Assembly: GCA_020636095.1 (NCBI GenBank)
Contig: JACJYN010000004.1
Span: 186,001-250,000 of the forward strand
DNA from: Lewinellaceae bacterium
Lineage (GTDB): Bacteria; Bacteroidota; Bacteroidia; Chitinophagales; Saprospiraceae
Direction of reading: 5' to 3'
DNA: 64,000 nucleotides
Positions 6,878 through 15,535 of the stretch are shown piece after piece. Numbering within the stretch: the stretch's first letter is position 1; each line of letters opens with the position of its first letter. The translations under genes were made by a program, and so were the position numbers. The notes beneath the pieces were generated by a model. The model had not been told where the DNA came from. It did not search any database and worked only from the letters and a program-made list of their open reading frames with translations.

Positions 6878-8848
6878 ATGAGCGATGCACCTCCCATACT
6901 TTGGCAACCCACCGAAGCATTTATATACAACTCCCGCCTGAAGCACTACCTGGATTGGTTGAAGGAAAAGAAGGGGCTTCAATTCGCAGGTTATCCCCAG
7001 GCCTGGGCCTGGTCCGTTGAGCAGCCCGCAGATTTCTGGGAGTCGATATGGCAATATTTTAATGTGGTGAGCCACAGCCCTTACCACGCGGTTTTATCAG
7101 AGGATCCGATGCCGGATACGCGTTGGTTTGAGGGCAGTACCCTCAATTATGCCGAACACATTTTCCGGTCGAAGAACGAAGAGCACCCCGCCATCGTTTT
7201 TCAATCGGAGCGGCATGAACGGATGGAAGTCAGCTGGGAGGAACTGGAAGGGGCGGTAGCCCGCCTGGCCGCCTATTTGCGCAGTATCGGCGTGAAAAAA
7301 GGAGACCGCGTGGTGGCTTTCCTGCCCAATATACCGGAGGCGTCAGTAGCCTTTCTGGCCACCTGTTCCATCGGCGCCATCTGGTCGAGTTGCTCCCCCG
7401 ATTTTGGCGTTCACAGCGTCATAGATCGTTTTCAGCAGATAGAACCCAAGGTTTTCTTTGCCGTTGACGGTTATCAGTATAATGGAAAACCCTACGACAA
7501 GATGGGCGCTGTGGGTGAACTCTGCGTCCAATTGCCCACTCTGGAAAAGACGATCCTGCTGCCTTACCTCGATGAGCAAACCGGCGCCACCCGGATTCCA
7601 AACGGCATACTGTGGGCGGAAGCCATGCAAACGGAGCCTACCCGCTTGTCTTTTGAAGCGGTCCCTTTTGAACATCCGATATGGGTCCTGTATTCCTCCG
7701 GCACCACTGGCATCCCCAAGGCCATCACCCATTCCCACGGTGGTGTTTTGCTGGAGCATTTCAAATATCTGGCTTTTCACAACGACGTTCATCCCGGAGA
7801 GCGCTTTTTCTGGTTTTCCACCACCGGATGGATGATGTGGAACTTTGTACAGGCCTCCCTGTTGGTAGGCGGTACTGTGGTATTGTACGACGGCAGCCCG
7901 GGTTATCCGAATCTTAATATACTCTGGGACTTTACTGAAAAAGCAGGTATTCACCACTTTGGAACCAGTGCGCCCTACCTGGTGGCCTGTATGAAGCAGG
8001 GGTTGCAACCAGGTAAAGATTACGATCTTTCCCGGTTGCGGTCTATCGGTTCCACCGGCGCCCCGCTGCCGCCGGAGGCTTTCGACTACGTTTACCGTCA
8101 TATCAAAGAAGACGTCTGGCTTTGTTCCATGAGCGGCGGCACCGATGTGTGTACGGCCTTTGTAGGGGGCTGCCCTACAGAGCCTGTTTATTTGGGAGAG
8201 ATACAATGCCGTTGCCTGGGATGCGCGCTGTATGCCTTTGACGATGAGGCCAAGCCGGTTGTGGATGAAGTCGGAGAGATGGTAATCACCCAGCCCATGC
8301 CTTCTATGCCCATCTTTTTCTGGAACGATGAAGACAAACAACGCTATCTGAGCAGCTACTTCGACATGTATCCTGGCATCTGGCGACATGGAGATTGGGT
8401 GAAAATAACGCCGCGGCATAGCCTGGTGATCCTGGGCCGTTCGGACGCCACCCTCAACCGGCAGGGCATCCGGATCGGCACCGCCGAAATTTACCGTGCG
8501 GTCAATAAAGTGTCAGCGGTTAAGGACAGCCTGATCGTCAATCTGGAACTCAGTGGAGGCCGCCATTACATGCCCCTCTTTGTGCTGATGAACGAAGGAG
8601 AGGTGCTGAATGAAGACATAAAAAACGAGCTGAAACAGATTCTGCGCAGTGAATACACTCCCCGACATGTGCCGGATGAGATCATCGAGGTGCAGGACAT
8701 CCCCTACACCATCAGTGGTAAAAAGCTCGAGGCGCCGGTCAAAAAGATTCTGATGGGAAGGCCGGTGGAAAAGGCGGCCAACCGGGACTCTATGCGCAAT
8801 CCGGAGTCATTGGACTTCTTCGTGGCCCTTGCCAGGCGTATCGTTTAG
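6878..8848 (+). CDS. acetoacetyl-CoA synthetase (acetoacetate--CoA ligase)
   Basis: 656 aa member of the ANL adenylating superfamily, activating acetoacetate to acetoacetyl-CoA through an acyl-AMP intermediate. AACS-type features are the N-terminal cap with WFEGSTLNYAEHIF, the block SPDFGVHSVIDRFQQIEPKV, the phosphate loop LYSSGTTGIPKAITHSHGG (about 272-290), and the hinge/A8 region HGDWV...GRSDATLNRQGIRIG. Near the C-terminus SGKKLEAPVKK holds the adenylation lysine. Length is typical for AACS rather than acetyl-CoA synthetase. Divergence from accC suggests ketone-body, leucine or polyhydroxyalkanoate-derived acetoacetate use, which is inference only. Confidence 0.93.
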   Translation: MSDAPPILWQPTEAFIYNSRLKHYLDWLKEKKGLQFAGYPQAWAWSVEQPADFWESIWQYFNVVSHSPYHAVLSEDPMPDTRWFEGSTLNYAEHIFRSKNEEHPAIVFQSERHERMEVSWEELEGAVARLAAYLRSIGVKKGDRVVAFLPNIPEASVAFLATCSIGAIWSSCSPDFGVHSVIDRFQQIEPKVFFAVDGYQYNGKPYDKMGAVGELCVQLPTLEKTILLPYLDEQTGATRIPNGILWAEAMQTEPTRLSFEAVPFEHPIWVLYSSGTTGIPKAITHSHGGVLLEHFKYLAFHNDVHPGERFFWFSTTGWMMWNFVQASLLVGGTVVLYDGSPGYPNLNILWDFTEKAGIHHFGTSAPYLVACMKQGLQPGKDYDLSRLRSIGSTGAPLPPEAFDYVYRHIKEDVWLCSMSGGTDVCTAFVGGCPTEPVYLGEIQCRCLGCALYAFDDEAKPVVDEVGEMVITQPMPSMPIFFWNDEDKQRYLSSYFDMYPGIWRHGDWVKITPRHSLVILGRSDATLNRQGIRIGTAEIYRAVNKVSAVKDSLIVNLELSGGRHYMPLFVLMNEGEVLNEDIKNELKQILRSEYTPRHVPDEIIEVQDIPYTISGKKLEAPVKKILMGRPVEKAANRDSMRNPESLDFFVALARRIV

Positions 8849-8889
8849 CCTCTTGGGTAAAAAAACAGACGTACTATTCCAGAAAAACT

Positions 8890-8897
8890 TACTTTTG
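8890..8897 (+). promoter_or_regulatory. -7 box of the acidic protein gene
   Basis: TACTTTTG, an exact TAnnTTTG match, 57 bp before the ATG at 8955. No good -33 element seen. Confidence 0.4.
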
Positions 8898-8954
8898 GGG
8901 CATAACCGAGCCGGTTGGCGTTCACGTTCCTAACCGGTTCAAAAAAACTTCGAC

Positions 8955-9368
8955 ATGCACGACTTTTTTTCCATCAACCGCAATGCGCTGATTTTGCGCC
9001 CCACGCGCGATTTGATCGATTGGGCCAATACCGTTTTTCCGGAAGATCCGATTGATTATGATGACATGGATCAGCACGATGAACAGGATGTCTTCCTGCT
9101 GCCTGATTTCAGTAGCACGGAAGAAACCCTGGAATGGCTGAAAGAGAACTGTGAAGATTTCCTGGCCCACATATTGGAGGATTGGTGCATGGATAAGAAC
9201 GCCTGGCCTTCGCCGCTGGACTGGCCTCTCTTCGAACGCTTTTTCCAGTATTCCATCGAGACCTCTGTTGTCGATACGATGGATGAAGGGTACGATGATT
9301 CGGATGATGACCTCGAAGATTTCGAAGATGGAGAAGGTTTTTCCGATTTTGATTTCGAGGATAATTGA
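8955..9368 (+). CDS. conserved acidic protein of unknown function
   Basis: 137 aa, strongly acidic, with a C-terminal third made almost wholly of Asp/Glu/Phe (DDSDDDLEDFEDGEGF). The N-terminal part (RPTRDLIDWANTVFPEDPI, then DVFLLPDFSSTEETLEWL and WPSPLDWPLFERFFQYSIE) looks like a compact helical domain of a type I have seen in many Bacteroidota, without known function. It has no signal peptide or membrane helix, so it is probably cytosolic. It stands between acetoacetyl-CoA synthetase (106 bp upstream) and a DUF5916 gene (79 bp downstream) on the same strand, with its own -7 box. Confidence 0.75.
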   Translation: MHDFFSINRNALILRPTRDLIDWANTVFPEDPIDYDDMDQHDEQDVFLLPDFSSTEETLEWLKENCEDFLAHILEDWCMDKNAWPSPLDWPLFERFFQYSIETSVVDTMDEGYDDSDDDLEDFEDGEGFSDFDFEDN

Positions 9369-9447
9369 TCCTGGTTTTTTGTTGCAAGAAGGGATAACGG
9401 GGTAAATTTACTATTTTGCTCCCCATTTCGAAACCACCCTGCCCTCC

Positions 9448-11670
9448 ATGAAGGTACTGATTGCATTACCCATCTTCCTCTTCCTTTGTAGTGGTATTTG
9501 CTATGCGCAGGATACTGCCGCTGAGGAGAATGCCTATAAATTGCCCGTTTGGGAAGCCTCCACCAAAATGCTTCTGGACGGAGTGTTGGACGAGCCGGCC
9601 TGGCAGGAGGCGAAAGTGGCCAGCGGCTTTTTTCAGAACTTCCCTATGGATTCTGCCTATGCTACTTTGCCGACAGAGGTGCGTATGGCTTTCGATGAAG
9701 CCTTTCTTTATATCGGCGCTACTGTATATCAGAACCGTGCGGATTACATCATCACTTCTCTCAAGCGGGATTTCGAGGATGGCGGCAGCGATGAGTTCGC
9801 CGTCAATATCGACCCTTTCAAGGATAAGGTCAACGGATTTCACTTTGCCGTGACCCCTTTCAATGTGCGCCGGGAGGGGATCATTGATAATGGGACCAAC
9901 GTTAACCGGGATTGGGATAATAAATGGTATTCGGAAGTCAAAAATCATGAGGACTATTGGGTGGTGGAGATGGCCATTCCCTTCAAGACCCTTCGCTATT
10001 CCCGGGTAGAAGGGCCCAATACCTGGCGGATCAACTTTACCCGATTGGCCATCAAGCAGAATGAGCGCTCGAGCTGGGCCCCGGTGCCGCGCCAGTTTAC
10101 CATCAACCACCTGGCCTACACTGGGTTGCTGGAATGGGAAAACCCGCCGCCCAAGCCCGGCTTCAATATCTCGGTGATCCCTTATCTGACTGCCAGCACC
10201 GGTAAGGATTTCGAAAATGAGGGTGCTGCGGAAAGCAATTTTGACGCCGGTGGAGACATTAAAATCGCCATCACGCCCTCTCTCAACCTGGACCTCACCT
10301 TCAATCCCGATTTTTCCCAGGTGGAGGTCGACCGGCAGATCACCAACCTGAGCCGCTTCGAGCTTTTCTTTCCCGAGCGGCGTCAGTTCTTTCTCGAAAA
10401 TGAGGACCTTTTCAGCCGTTTTGGCTTTCCCAACAGCCGCCCTTTTTTCAGCCGGCGGATCGGGCTTTCCGGCCAGGGACAGGTACCCATCATTGCCGGC
10501 GCGCGCCTGAGCGGCAAACTAGACGACAACTGGCGCATCGGGCTGCTCAATATGCAGACGGCAAAGGTGGAGGACGCCGGGGTCAACCCGGCCAATTACG
10601 CTATCGGGGTACTCCAGCGTAAGGTCTTCGACCGCTCTTATGTGGGCGCTGTATTTGTCAACAAAGAAAACTTTGAACCCGACGGGCAAGGCGGCTACGA
10701 ATTGGATGGCAACGGCTATAACCGGGTGGCGGGCCTGGAGTACAACCTGTACTCCAAAGACGGAAAGTGGGAAGCGGAACTTTTTTACCACCGTTCCTTT
10801 TCGGCGGAGAAGAACAACGACGCACAATCAGCCGCCTTATTCATCGGGCGGTTTACCCGCCATTGGCGGCTCTTTTTCCCTTCTCAATACATCGGGGAAA
10901 ACTTCCGGGCGGATGCCGGCTTTGTGCCCCGGCCGGGCTTTTGGTCTTTTAGTCCGGGCATCACGCACTATTTTTTTCCCAAGAGCGCCGGGCTCGCCAA
11001 AAAGATCATTCAGCTGGGCCTGGGAATCAATACCAACTTCACCTACAATCAACCCGATTACCGCCTGGCCGACCGCAGCGTTAACCCGGAGTTTTTTATT
11101 GAATTTCCCGGGCAGAGCACCCTGTCTTTTGGTTATTCCAGCGATTTTACCTATCTGTACTTTCCCTTCGACCCCACCAATAAAGAAAGTGGAGAGAAAC
11201 TTCCGGTCGGGGAATACCACTACAATTCCGCCGGGGTGTCCTTCAATTCTGATGTGCGGAAAAAGGTTTACTTCGATTTGGGAGCGTCCCGGGGAGACTT
11301 CTTTAACGGCAATATCAGCCAGGTAGAAGGAGGGCTCAACTTCCGCTGGCAGCCGGTTGGTATCATTGCAGCTACCTTCGCTTACAACGATATTCAACTG
11401 CCGAATCCTTACAACAGCGCCAGCTTCTGGCTCATCGGGCCGCGCGCTGAGCTGTCTTTTTCCCGAAGCCTTTTCTTCAGCACTTTCCTGCAGTACAACA
11501 CCCAGGCCAACAACGTCAACATCAACAGCCGCCTGCAGTGGCGTTTCCGCCCGGTGTCGGATCTGTTTCTGGTATATACCGACAACTATTATTCCAATCA
11601 GTTTTTTGACGGCCCGCAGGTAAAGAACCGGGCGTTGGTGCTAAAGGTGACTTACTGGTTGAATCTGTAA
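9448..11670 (+). CDS. DUF5916 outer-membrane protein with CBM9-like N-terminal domain
   Basis: 740 aa. A signal peptide (to CYAQ, about residue 20) is followed by a CBM9-like/DOMON fold (about 35-225: LDGVLDEPAWQEAKVASGFF, VRMAFDEAFLYIGATVYQNR, WVVEMAIPFKTLRY). A long DUF5916 region rich in aromatic strands follows (NPDFSQVEVDRQITNLSRFE, FPERRQFFLENEDLF), ending in a beta-strand that closes on a hydrophobic residue (VLKVTYWLNL), as expected for an outer-membrane barrel. Related genes are often called hydrolases, but I see no catalytic motif. It stands alone, convergent with lptE (5 bp apart). Confidence 0.85.
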   Translation: MKVLIALPIFLFLCSGICYAQDTAAEENAYKLPVWEASTKMLLDGVLDEPAWQEAKVASGFFQNFPMDSAYATLPTEVRMAFDEAFLYIGATVYQNRADYIITSLKRDFEDGGSDEFAVNIDPFKDKVNGFHFAVTPFNVRREGIIDNGTNVNRDWDNKWYSEVKNHEDYWVVEMAIPFKTLRYSRVEGPNTWRINFTRLAIKQNERSSWAPVPRQFTINHLAYTGLLEWENPPPKPGFNISVIPYLTASTGKDFENEGAAESNFDAGGDIKIAITPSLNLDLTFNPDFSQVEVDRQITNLSRFELFFPERRQFFLENEDLFSRFGFPNSRPFFSRRIGLSGQGQVPIIAGARLSGKLDDNWRIGLLNMQTAKVEDAGVNPANYAIGVLQRKVFDRSYVGAVFVNKENFEPDGQGGYELDGNGYNRVAGLEYNLYSKDGKWEAELFYHRSFSAEKNNDAQSAALFIGRFTRHWRLFFPSQYIGENFRADAGFVPRPGFWSFSPGITHYFFPKSAGLAKKIIQLGLGINTNFTYNQPDYRLADRSVNPEFFIEFPGQSTLSFGYSSDFTYLYFPFDPTNKESGEKLPVGEYHYNSAGVSFNSDVRKKVYFDLGASRGDFFNGNISQVEGGLNFRWQPVGIIAATFAYNDIQLPNPYNSASFWLIGPRAELSFSRSLFFSTFLQYNTQANNVNINSRLQWRFRPVSDLFLVYTDNYYSNQFFDGPQVKNRALVLKVTYWLNL

Positions 11671-11675
11671 AATAC

Positions 11676-12170
11676 TTACCAATCCGTAAACGCCGCATTA
11701 AAAATATCCTCCATCATCTGGTCGGAAATGGTTTTTATGGCTTCGTCTTCCACGCTGGACAGGTCCGTTGAGCTGGGGAAATCGTAAAAGAAAGAGAAAT
11801 TTTTCTTCCAACCCTTCTCCTCATTGACGTTGTTGATGTATTCAATAGCAGTGGTGATGGTCAGGCGGTTGAGGGCGGTCGTTTCCCCTGGTTGCGGCGC
11901 TTCGGAAGTTACATCGTAACGGACGATGATCCCCTTGAATTCAATATTGGGGTCAGTATCATTAAACACCAGGCGGGATTCGGTCCGTATCTTTTCCTTG
12001 AGGTCTTCCGCCAGCCGCTGGGCAAGGGCAGGCTGCGCGTTCAGCGCGTTGTTGGTGAACTGCTCCACGTAGTAGGTACTTACCGTCGGGTCAATACTAA
12101 CCCCGCGGAAGGAGTAACAACCACTCCAAAGTAAGATGCCGGCTATAAAAAATAGGCTTAAACGATGCAT
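11676..12170 (-). CDS. lptE: LptE-family LPS assembly lipoprotein
   Basis: 164 aa. The signal peptide ends in a lipobox (LLWSGCYSF, Cys18), so it is an outer-membrane lipoprotein. LptE plugs the LptD barrel and helps insert lipopolysaccharide into the outer leaflet. The mature part has the expected pattern VSIDPTVSTYYVEQFTNNA, LAEDLKEKIRTES and an LTITTAIEYINNV strand. The start is ATG 12170; longer in-frame starts are GTG only, in repetitive sequence. A minus-strand -7 box lies 13 bp upstream. It follows miaB and the sigma-54 regulator, a conserved Bacteroidota order, although 273 bp of repeat-bearing DNA separates it from the regulator. Confidence 0.85.
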   Translation of the reverse strand: MHRLSLFFIAGILLWSGCYSFRGVSIDPTVSTYYVEQFTNNALNAQPALAQRLAEDLKEKIRTESRLVFNDTDPNIEFKGIIVRYDVTSEAPQPGETTALNRLTITTAIEYINNVNEEKGWKKNFSFFYDFPSSTDLSSVEDEAIKTISDQMMEDIFNAAFTDW

Positions 12171-12182
12171 GTTGTTTTTCCC

Positions 12183-12190
12183 CAAAGATA
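12183..12190 (-). promoter_or_regulatory. -7 box of lptE
   Basis: Minus strand TATCTTTG (plus strand CAAAGATA), an exact TAnnTTTG match 12 bp before the lptE ATG. It suggests lptE has its own promoter besides any read-through from the sigma-54 regulator gene. Confidence 0.5.
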
Positions 12191-12280
12191 GGACAGGATG
12201 GACAGGATTTACAAGATTTGCCGGAAAAGGGTAGGGGATTAACGTTTGGTTCACAAGGGGGCTCTGGAAAGAACCTTAAA

Positions 12281-12402
12281 GGAACGAATGAATGGAGGAA
12301 TGAATGATTGAATGAAATTATTGTGCATTTAATAATGATATTCAACGACAAATATATCTGCGTTTATATTCATTCCTTCAGTCCCTCAATCCTTCACTCA
12401 TT
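12281..12402. repeat. GAATGAAGGA-type inverted repeat element
   Basis: About 120 bp built of degenerate GGAATGAAT/GAATGATTGAATGAA units at the left and their inverted form (ATTCATTCCTTCAGTCCCTC) at the right. It lies in the gap between lptE and the sigma-54 gene. The same arrangement recurs at 29527-29660, and a short relic lies at 59307-59336. There is no coding capacity. Confidence 0.6.
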
Positions 12403-12443
12403 TGGGAGGGTTTCCGTAGTGAACTCATCGACACACTGCCCCC

Positions 12444-13751
12444 CTACAACTCATACTGCTTAATCTTTCGATACAGGGTTCGTTCCGAGATGCCCAGGTC
12501 CTGGGCGGCTTCTTTACGGCGGCCCTTGTGTTTGATGAGCGCTTTGTGGATGAGGTCTTTTTCATTTTCCTCGAGGGAGAGGCTTTCCTCTACTTCCTCG
12601 GAAGGGGAGTAAGACTGGGTCCCTTCCCGATTGATGATGATGGGCCTGGCCTGGTTGTCCTTGGGTTCGTCTCTGTCCTCATGGTCATGGTAATCAGAAA
12701 GGAAATCGCTTACGTCCTGGAGGGGAGCGGGAACGTTACTGCGATGCTGGTAGCTTTCCACTGGTTGCAGGCTGCGGATATCCTGGGCGTCGGGCACGCG
12801 CAGGTCGTTATTGCGGATGAGTTCGAAAACGAGGTTCTTCAGGTCATTCAGGTCTTTTTTCATATCGACCATCAGTTTGTAAAAAATCTCCCGCTCTTGC
12901 ATAGAAGCGCCGTCTTCGTTGTTGTGCCGCCCGGTTTCCGGAATCATAGGCAGGTTGCGCTTGAGAATCTGGGGGACATAACGCGTCAGCCGCTCAGCGG
13001 ATACCATCTTGTCTTCTGCCAGCACGGAAACCTGTTCGGCGATGTTCTTTAGTTCCCGAATATTGCCGGGCCAACTGTAGCTTTCCAATACCATTTGGGC
13101 GCGGTCGTCGAGTTGGACGGGTGTGGTGCGGTATTTCTCGGCGAAGTCGACGGCAAATTTGCGAAAGAGCAGATAAATATCCTCGGGCCGGTTGCGCAGG
13201 GCAGGCACCTGAATGGGCACGGTATTGAGGCGATAGTAAAGGTCTTCCCGAAACTTCCTTTTTTTGACCTGCTCGAACAGGTCGGCATTGGTGGCGGCAA
13301 TGATGCGCACATCTGTTTTTTGCACCTTCGATGCCCCCACCCGGATGAACTCTCCGCTTTCCAGTACCCGCAACAAAAAAGACTGTGTGTCCAGCGGCAT
13401 CTCGCCGATCTCGTCCAGGAAGATGGTGCCGCCGTCGAAACTTTCGAAATACCCCTTTCGCTCGCTGGTGGCGCCGGTAAAGGCGCCTTTTTCGTGCCCG
13501 AACAACTCTGAATTGATGGTGCCCTCCGGGATCGCCCCACAGTTGATGGCGATAAACTTGTTGTGCTTTCGGGCGCTCATCCCGTGAATGATCTTGGAAA
13601 AAACCTCCTTGCCGACCCCGCTCTCGCCGGTAATGAGGACCGACAGGTCGGTATTGGAGACCCGTACAGCTGTCCCCAGGGCGCGGTCCAGTAGAGGAGA
13701 CCTGCCGATGATTCCAAATCGCTGTTTGATTGCCTGGAGGTTGCTGTTCAT
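12444..13751 (-). CDS. sigma-54-dependent transcriptional activator without receiver domain
   Basis: 435 aa. The AAA+ sigma-54 interaction domain begins almost at the N-terminus: Walker A TGESGVGKE (41-49), the GAFTGA loop that contacts sigma-54 (89-94), Walker B GTIFLDEIGEMP, and sensor/arginine-finger regions to about 240 (SWPGNIREL). An acidic, low-complexity linker (about 260-385) leads to a Fis-type helix-turn-helix (KHKGRRKEAAQDLGISERTL, about 409-428). With no receiver or ligand-binding N-terminal domain, how it is controlled is unclear; the linker (coiled-coil-like KLMVDMKKDLNDLKNLVFEL) may take a partner. It starts 8 bp after the miaB stop, so it is in the miaB operon. Confidence 0.92.
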   Translation of the reverse strand: MNSNLQAIKQRFGIIGRSPLLDRALGTAVRVSNTDLSVLITGESGVGKEVFSKIIHGMSARKHNKFIAINCGAIPEGTINSELFGHEKGAFTGATSERKGYFESFDGGTIFLDEIGEMPLDTQSFLLRVLESGEFIRVGASKVQKTDVRIIAATNADLFEQVKKRKFREDLYYRLNTVPIQVPALRNRPEDIYLLFRKFAVDFAEKYRTTPVQLDDRAQMVLESYSWPGNIRELKNIAEQVSVLAEDKMVSAERLTRYVPQILKRNLPMIPETGRHNNEDGASMQEREIFYKLMVDMKKDLNDLKNLVFELIRNNDLRVPDAQDIRSLQPVESYQHRSNVPAPLQDVSDFLSDYHDHEDRDEPKDNQARPIIINREGTQSYSPSEEVEESLSLEENEKDLIHKALIKHKGRRKEAAQDLGISERTLYRKIKQYEL

Positions 13752-13759
13752 GGTTGTGT

Positions 13760-15205
13760 TTAATTGTGATCCCGCACGATCTCTCCCTTCAACGTAGCAC
13801 TGCTCGCTTCATTTATAGTAACCTGGCAATAGTCGCCAGGTTGAAAACCTTCCACTTTCGGGAAGACAATCATTTTATTCTGTGAGTTGCGGCCCTTGAA
13901 ATCCTCGCTGGAACGCTTGGAGTCGCCTTCGATCAGCACCTTAAATGTCTTGCCGATATCTTGTTGGTTATGCCGTTGCGAAACCTGGGCCTGCAGGTTG
14001 ATGACCTCCTGAAGGCGCCGCTTTTTTACTTTCAGTGGAATATCATCTTCGAATTTCCGGGCGGCAAGGGTACCCGGGCGTTCCGAGTAAAAGAACATAT
14101 AGGACATGCTGTAGCGGGCAAATTCGATCATGCTCAGGGTATCCTGGTGTTCCTCCTCCGTCTCACTGCAAAAACCAGTGATGATATCCGACGAAATGGC
14201 GCAATCCGGGATGACCTCATAGATGCGGCGCACCTTATTCATATACCACTCGCGGTCGTAGGTACGGTTCATCAATTCCAGGACACGGCTGTTGCCTGAT
14301 TGTACCGGAAGGTGGATGTAATTGCAGATGTTTTCGTACTTCGCAATGGTAAACAGCACCTCATCGGTGATATCTTTGGGGTGGGAAGTAGAAAAGCGGA
14401 CGCGAAGCGCCGGGTTCACCTGAGCCACCATCTCCAGTAGCTGAGCGAAAGTGGTGCGCTCCCCGGTCTCCGGGTTTTCCCATTTGTAGGAGTCCACATT
14501 TTGCCCAAGCAGGGTTACTTCCCGGTAGCCTTTGTGGAAAAGGTCAGTAGCTTCCGCCACGATGCTGAAGGCGTTGCGGCTGCGCTCCCGCCCCCGGGTG
14601 AAGGGCACCACGCAAAAGGAGCACATGTTGTCGCAGCCCCGCATAATGGAGATGAAGCCCGCCACACCGTTGGAATCCAGCCGTAGCGGGCTGATATCTG
14701 CGTAGGTTTCTTCACGGGACAGGAAGACGTTGATGCCTTTATCACCGTCTTCAGCCGTACCGATCAGGTTGGGCAGGTCCCGGTAGGCGTCCGGGCCGAC
14801 CACCAGATCCACGAGTTTTTCTTCTTCCAGGAACTGGGCTTTCAGCCGCTCGGCCATGCAGCCCAGCACCCCTACCAGCGTGCCCGGCCGCTGCTCCTTC
14901 ATTTTGTCGAAGATGCGGAGGCGCTTGCGGACCGTTTCTTCCGCCTTTTCCCGGATAGAGCAGGTATTGATCAAAATCAGGTCGGCCTCTTCCAGGAAAC
15001 GGGTGGGCTGGTAACCGGCATCCGCCAGTATGGAAGCGACGATCTCGCTATCACTGAAATTCATCTGGCAGCCGTAGCTTTCAATGTAGAAATGCTTGCC
15101 GCCTGCCTCGGCGCCCTGGGCCAACTCCTGGTAGAAAGCTTCGCCTTGCCGGCCTTCATCGACCTTCTTCTGAATACCTGCAAGGGTAGGGTTGTTATCG
15201 TACAT
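13760..15205 (-). CDS. miaB: tRNA-2-methylthio-N6-dimethylallyladenosine synthase
   Basis: 481 aa radical-SAM methylthiotransferase that adds the ms2 group to i6A37 of tRNAs reading UNN codons. The N-terminal UPF0004 domain supplies three cysteines for the auxiliary cluster (YGCQMNFSDSE, NTCSIREKAEE, LGCMAERLK). The radical SAM motif CxxxCxxC is in RGCDNMCSFCVVPF, and the C-terminal TRAM domain ends at GEIV. I chose ATG 15205 (MYDNNPTLAG); the frame is open to a TTG at 15280, which adds an unconserved 25 residues. An AGGAAAG sequence directly precedes the ATG. It heads the operon miaB, sigma-54 regulator, lptE. Confidence 0.95.
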   Translation of the reverse strand: MYDNNPTLAGIQKKVDEGRQGEAFYQELAQGAEAGGKHFYIESYGCQMNFSDSEIVASILADAGYQPTRFLEEADLILINTCSIREKAEETVRKRLRIFDKMKEQRPGTLVGVLGCMAERLKAQFLEEEKLVDLVVGPDAYRDLPNLIGTAEDGDKGINVFLSREETYADISPLRLDSNGVAGFISIMRGCDNMCSFCVVPFTRGRERSRNAFSIVAEATDLFHKGYREVTLLGQNVDSYKWENPETGERTTFAQLLEMVAQVNPALRVRFSTSHPKDITDEVLFTIAKYENICNYIHLPVQSGNSRVLELMNRTYDREWYMNKVRRIYEVIPDCAISSDIITGFCSETEEEHQDTLSMIEFARYSMSYMFFYSERPGTLAARKFEDDIPLKVKKRRLQEVINLQAQVSQRHNQQDIGKTFKVLIEGDSKRSSEDFKGRNSQNKMIVFPKVEGFQPGDYCQVTINEASSATLKGEIVRDHN

Positions 15206-15535
15206 CTTTCCTGTTTTTGGTTCTTTGACTACTGTCTTGGAATTGAGCTGCCCAATGCCGGCAACAGGGTTGTTCCCCAACTGATTAGTGGCCCGCTGTT
15301 GTTCCGGCTTTCTGCCGGCTCACTACATTCGTCAAAGAAGAATATTTTTTCGGCCTCGTTTTGTGTAATGAAGGGATGAACTGCATCCTGACTAAGACAA
15401 ACTCTAAAAAGCGGATTCAATGATAAAAGGTTCAATTATCCGGGCAGCAAAGATAAGGATTTTAATAGCCCCGGTGACATTTTGGCAGTTGCTTTTTCTA
15501 ATTAATGATAACTTCAACAAAAATAACGATACCTT
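15206..15535. other. divergent intergenic region between miaB and the DUF4349 gene
   Basis: 330 bp that must hold both promoters. On the minus strand TATCTTTG (plus CAAAGATA, 15448-15455) is an exact -7 box and would give miaB a leader of about 235 nt. I see no gene or clear hairpin here. Confidence 0.4.
15448..15455 (-). promoter_or_regulatory. -7 box, probable miaB operon promoter
   Basis: TATCTTTG on the minus strand, an exact match to TAnnTTTG; no matching -33 element at 19-21 bp. It lies 243 bp before the chosen miaB start. Confidence 0.4.

Noticed and set aside
7343..8419. 358-codon minus-strand frame
   Set aside because: Antisense shadow of the acetoacetyl-CoA synthetase gene.
15205..15280. 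Extension of MiaB to a TTG start at 15280
   Set aside because: The added 25 residues look random and an ATG preceded by AGGAAAG lies at 15205.
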